From JAKPAM01 sp047601745 (GTDB lineage: Bacteria > Pseudomonadota > Gammaproteobacteria > Burkholderiales > Burkholderiaceae_E): DNA of 64,000 nucleotides. Position numbers and translations under genes: made by a program. The DNA lies in NCBI GenBank assembly GCA_047601745.1, contig JASGIS010000001.1, forward strand, positions 6,324,001-6,388,000. Direction: 5' to 3'. The notes beneath the pieces were generated by a model, which saw nothing but the letters and a program-made list of their open reading frames with translations, searched no databases and had not been told where the DNA came from. Positions 61,943-64,000 of the stretch are shown one piece after another. Each line of letters begins with the position of its first letter. The stretch's first letter is position 1.

Positions 61943-64000
61943 GTGAGACGACTCGACTTCAATGCCAGGAGCCTCGGCGCGGCGCTCGTCGCCGGCCTGC
62001 TGGTGCTCGGACTGCTCAGTTGCTCGACCACGTCCGGACCGCTAAGCGATTCGTCGCGCGTCGGCGGCGGCGCCGCCGACGACGCCGAAGCGCCATGCGG
62101 CCGGGTCATCACCGCCGACGTCGTCGCCCTCGAACAATCGATCGTGCTGAACCGGCTCGGCGCGTTCAATCCGTCGGGCATGCTGTTCGCGCTGAAGGAA
62201 GACGTCGTGCTCGAGGACGGCTCGCCGCTCGGCGCCGGGCGCTGGGCCGACGCCGCCGGCCACGTCCGCCTGCGCCCCGGCAAGCGGCCCCGGCCGCTGG
62301 TGCTGCGGGTCAACGAAGGCGACTGCCTGCAGGTCGCGCTGCACAACCTCCTTACCCCGGCCGTGCCGGAAGACCGCAGCGGCGGCCCGCAGGTCTACGG
62401 CGGACGCGTCGTCGCGCACAGCGAGGATCCGGTCGGCACCGTCTACACCGCGCAGCGCAGCGGCCGCGAGCTGGTCCGGCCCGCGGCGATCAGCAACGAC
62501 AGCCCGATGACCCGCGGCGTCACGTTCCACGTGCTCGGGCTCGAATACGATGCCGTGCCGGGCCACGAATGCCCGCGATCGACGCCCGGGCATCAATGGG
62601 TCTGCGGCCACGGCCAGGGCGACGTCGGCGCCAACGCATCGATCCTGCACCCGTCGACCGGCCCGGCGGCCGCGCGCCGGTCGCTGGCGGATCAGGGCGG
62701 CACGATCGATCCCGGGCAGAGCGCGATCTACCGCTTCCGCGCGCGCCGCGAGGGGACGTTCTTCACGTACAGCAACGGCGCCACCGTCGGCGGCGAAGGC
62801 GACGGCGGCCAGCTCGGCCAGGGCCTGTTCGGCGCGGTCAACGTACAACCGAAGGGATCGGTCTGGTACCGGTCGCAGGTCACGCACGAAGACCTCGCGC
62901 TGGCCTCGCGCGGCGAGGGCGACGCGCGCCATCCTTATCGCGCGATCGACTACGACGGTGCGCGCTACCCGTCCGATTACCGCGTGCCGATGCTGCGCGG
63001 CCGCCCGATCCTGGCGATGCTCGACGGCGACCACATCGTTCACGGCGACCTGAACGCGGTCGTCGCGCTCGACGAGAGCGCCGCGACGGACGGCAACCAC
63101 CACCACAACGATACGACCCGCCCCTCGCGCCCGTGCGCCGATTACGCTTATGGCAATAGCTGCGGCCGCGGCTATCGCGAATTCACGGTCGTCCTGCACG
63201 ACGAGGTCAAGGCCGTGCAGGCGTTCGCCGAACTCGAGGACGAGAACAATCCGCTGGCCGCGCTCAAGGACGGCATGGGCATCAACTACGGCACCGGCGG
63301 CATGGGCGCGATGGTCATCGCCCGCAACCGCAGGACCGGGCCGGCCCGCGATTGCCCCGAATGCCGCGCCGAGGAATTCTTCCTCAGCAGTTGGGTCAAC
63401 GGCGATCCGGCGCTGGTGCTCGCGTGGGACGACGCCGGACGCCGGCCCGTCGGCGCGCTGTATCCGGACGATCCGAGCAACGTCCATCACTCGTACCTGA
63501 ACGATCCGGTGCGCTTTCGCAACCTGCACGCGGGTCCGAAGGAGACGCACGTCTTCCACCTGCACGCGCACCAGTGGGTGATGGACACCAGCCAGCCCGG
63601 CAGCAGCTATCTGGATTCGCAGACGATCTCGCCGGGAGCGGGGTTCTCGTACGAGATCAACTTCGGCGGCTCGGGCAATCGCAATCTGACGCCCGGCGAC
63701 AGCATCTTCCATTGCCATCTGTATCCGCATTTCGCGCAAGGGATGTGGGAGCTCTGGCGCGTGCACGACGTGTTCGAGGACGGCACGCCGGGGCTGTTCG
63801 ATCCGGCCGCCAATCCGCGGGGACGCGCGCTGCCCGACGCCGAGGTCGCGGCGGGTATCGACATGCCGGCCATCGTGCCGATACCCGGCTCCGTGCTGCC
63901 GCCGATGCCGACCGCCGAGTTTCGCGGTTACCCGTTCTACATCGCCGCCGAGGCCGGCCATCGCCCGCCGCAGCCGCCGCTCGACATGGACCGGGACGAG
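61943..64000 (+). CDS. Lipoprotein multicopper oxidase, large form, 3' end outside window
   Basis: At least 686 residues, still open at the edge. GTG 61943 follows a perfect AAGGAGG. The signal ends in LLSC, a lipobox (Cys27), so it is membrane anchored. The C-terminal copper motifs seen are HVFHLHAHQW (536-545) and HCHLYPHFAQGM (590-601), which supply type 1 and part of the type 2/3 ligands. The N-terminal half-site is degenerate: FHVLGLEY (His196) and TFFTYSNG (272-279) stand where HxHG and HSH should be. The layout resembles large MofA/MnxG-like or related oxidases, some of which oxidise Mn(II). A final domain may follow beyond 64000. Confidence 0.85.
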   Translation, partial: MRRLDFNARSLGAALVAGLLVLGLLSCSTTSGPLSDSSRVGGGAADDAEAPCGRVITADVVALEQSIVLNRLGAFNPSGMLFALKEDVVLEDGSPLGAGRWADAAGHVRLRPGKRPRPLVLRVNEGDCLQVALHNLLTPAVPEDRSGGPQVYGGRVVAHSEDPVGTVYTAQRSGRELVRPAAISNDSPMTRGVTFHVLGLEYDAVPGHECPRSTPGHQWVCGHGQGDVGANASILHPSTGPAAARRSLADQGGTIDPGQSAIYRFRARREGTFFTYSNGATVGGEGDGGQLGQGLFGAVNVQPKGSVWYRSQVTHEDLALASRGEGDARHPYRAIDYDGARYPSDYRVPMLRGRPILAMLDGDHIVHGDLNAVVALDESAATDGNHHHNDTTRPSRPCADYAYGNSCGRGYREFTVVLHDEVKAVQAFAELEDENNPLAALKDGMGINYGTGGMGAMVIARNRRTGPARDCPECRAEEFFLSSWVNGDPALVLAWDDAGRRPVGALYPDDPSNVHHSYLNDPVRFRNLHAGPKETHVFHLHAHQWVMDTSQPGSSYLDSQTISPGAGFSYEINFGGSGNRNLTPGDSIFHCHLYPHFAQGMWELWRVHDVFEDGTPGLFDPAANPRGRALPDAEVAAGIDMPAIVPIPGSVLPPMPTAEFRGYPFYIAAEAGHRPPQPPLDMDRDE

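Overview
The window is chromosomal DNA from a high-GC betaproteobacterium, most likely order Burkholderiales. The support is the conserved run yebC-purD-hemF-nadD-rsfS-rlmH-maf-rng, two Bug-type solute receptors, an acyl-CoA/CoA-transferase style of catabolism, and very strong G/C at third codon positions. I see no plasmid, phage, IS, CRISPR, rRNA or tRNA gene. Genes are densely packed, many with 4-base start/stop overlaps.

Layout. 1-5.5 kb: a catabolic cluster (aminoglycoside-phosphotransferase-fold protein cut by the window edge, SDR dehydrogenase, Bug receptor on the minus strand; class III CoA-transferase and TRAP receptor on the plus strand), then a PmtA-like methyltransferase. 5.4-9.1 kb: a DEAD-box RNA helicase with a long structured leader, bordered by palindromes and a 14-bp tandem repeat, then an AT-richer gap and a LysR regulator. 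9.1-15.8 kb: inositol-monophosphatase-family phosphatase, cupin, 2OG-Fe oxygenase, ankyrin lipoprotein, an SDR lacking its catalytic Tyr/Lys, and a HerA/YjgR-type ATPase coupled to a small secreted cysteine protein. 16-25 kb: the housekeeping run from yebC to rng, then cysK and superoxide dismutase. 25-35 kb: a secreted metallo-beta-lactamase-fold enzyme, thioredoxin-like protein, an FtsH-like protease, three glycosyltransferases with msbA (lipopolysaccharide assembly and export), and a cold-shock protein. 35-45 kb: dnaE, a BisC-like molybdoenzyme, trhO, a MASE2-GGDEF protein with a broken active site, a nitronate-monooxygenase-family enzyme and gluQRS. 45-48 kb: small hypothetical, secreted trypsin-like protease, membrane protein. 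48-54 kb: a complete branched-chain-amino-acid-type ABC transporter (receptor, livG, livF, livH, livM) behind another Bug receptor. 54-59 kb: LysR divergent from a DUF3100 membrane protein, an M20 amidohydrolase and L-serine dehydratase. 59-64 kb: two acyl-CoA dehydrogenases and a lipoprotein multicopper oxidase running off the end.

How parts work together. The DUF3100-M20-SdaA set reads as uptake, deacylation and deamination of an N-acylated amino acid, probably under the adjacent LysR, with a dyad operator between them. The glycosyltransferases and MsbA build and flip lipid A-core. The yebC-rng block is core metabolism and ribosome biogenesis.

Most of the window is ordinary. The things most worth a second look are the degenerate GGDEF protein that keeps its inhibitory site, the lipoprotein multicopper oxidase, the DUF3100 locus, the possible attenuated leader of the helicase, and short tandem repeats (13-38 bp) that recur at gene ends, with one expanded inside the hemF reading frame. 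Start sites and promoters were judged by eye from Shine-Dalgarno and hexamer matches. No database search was possible.
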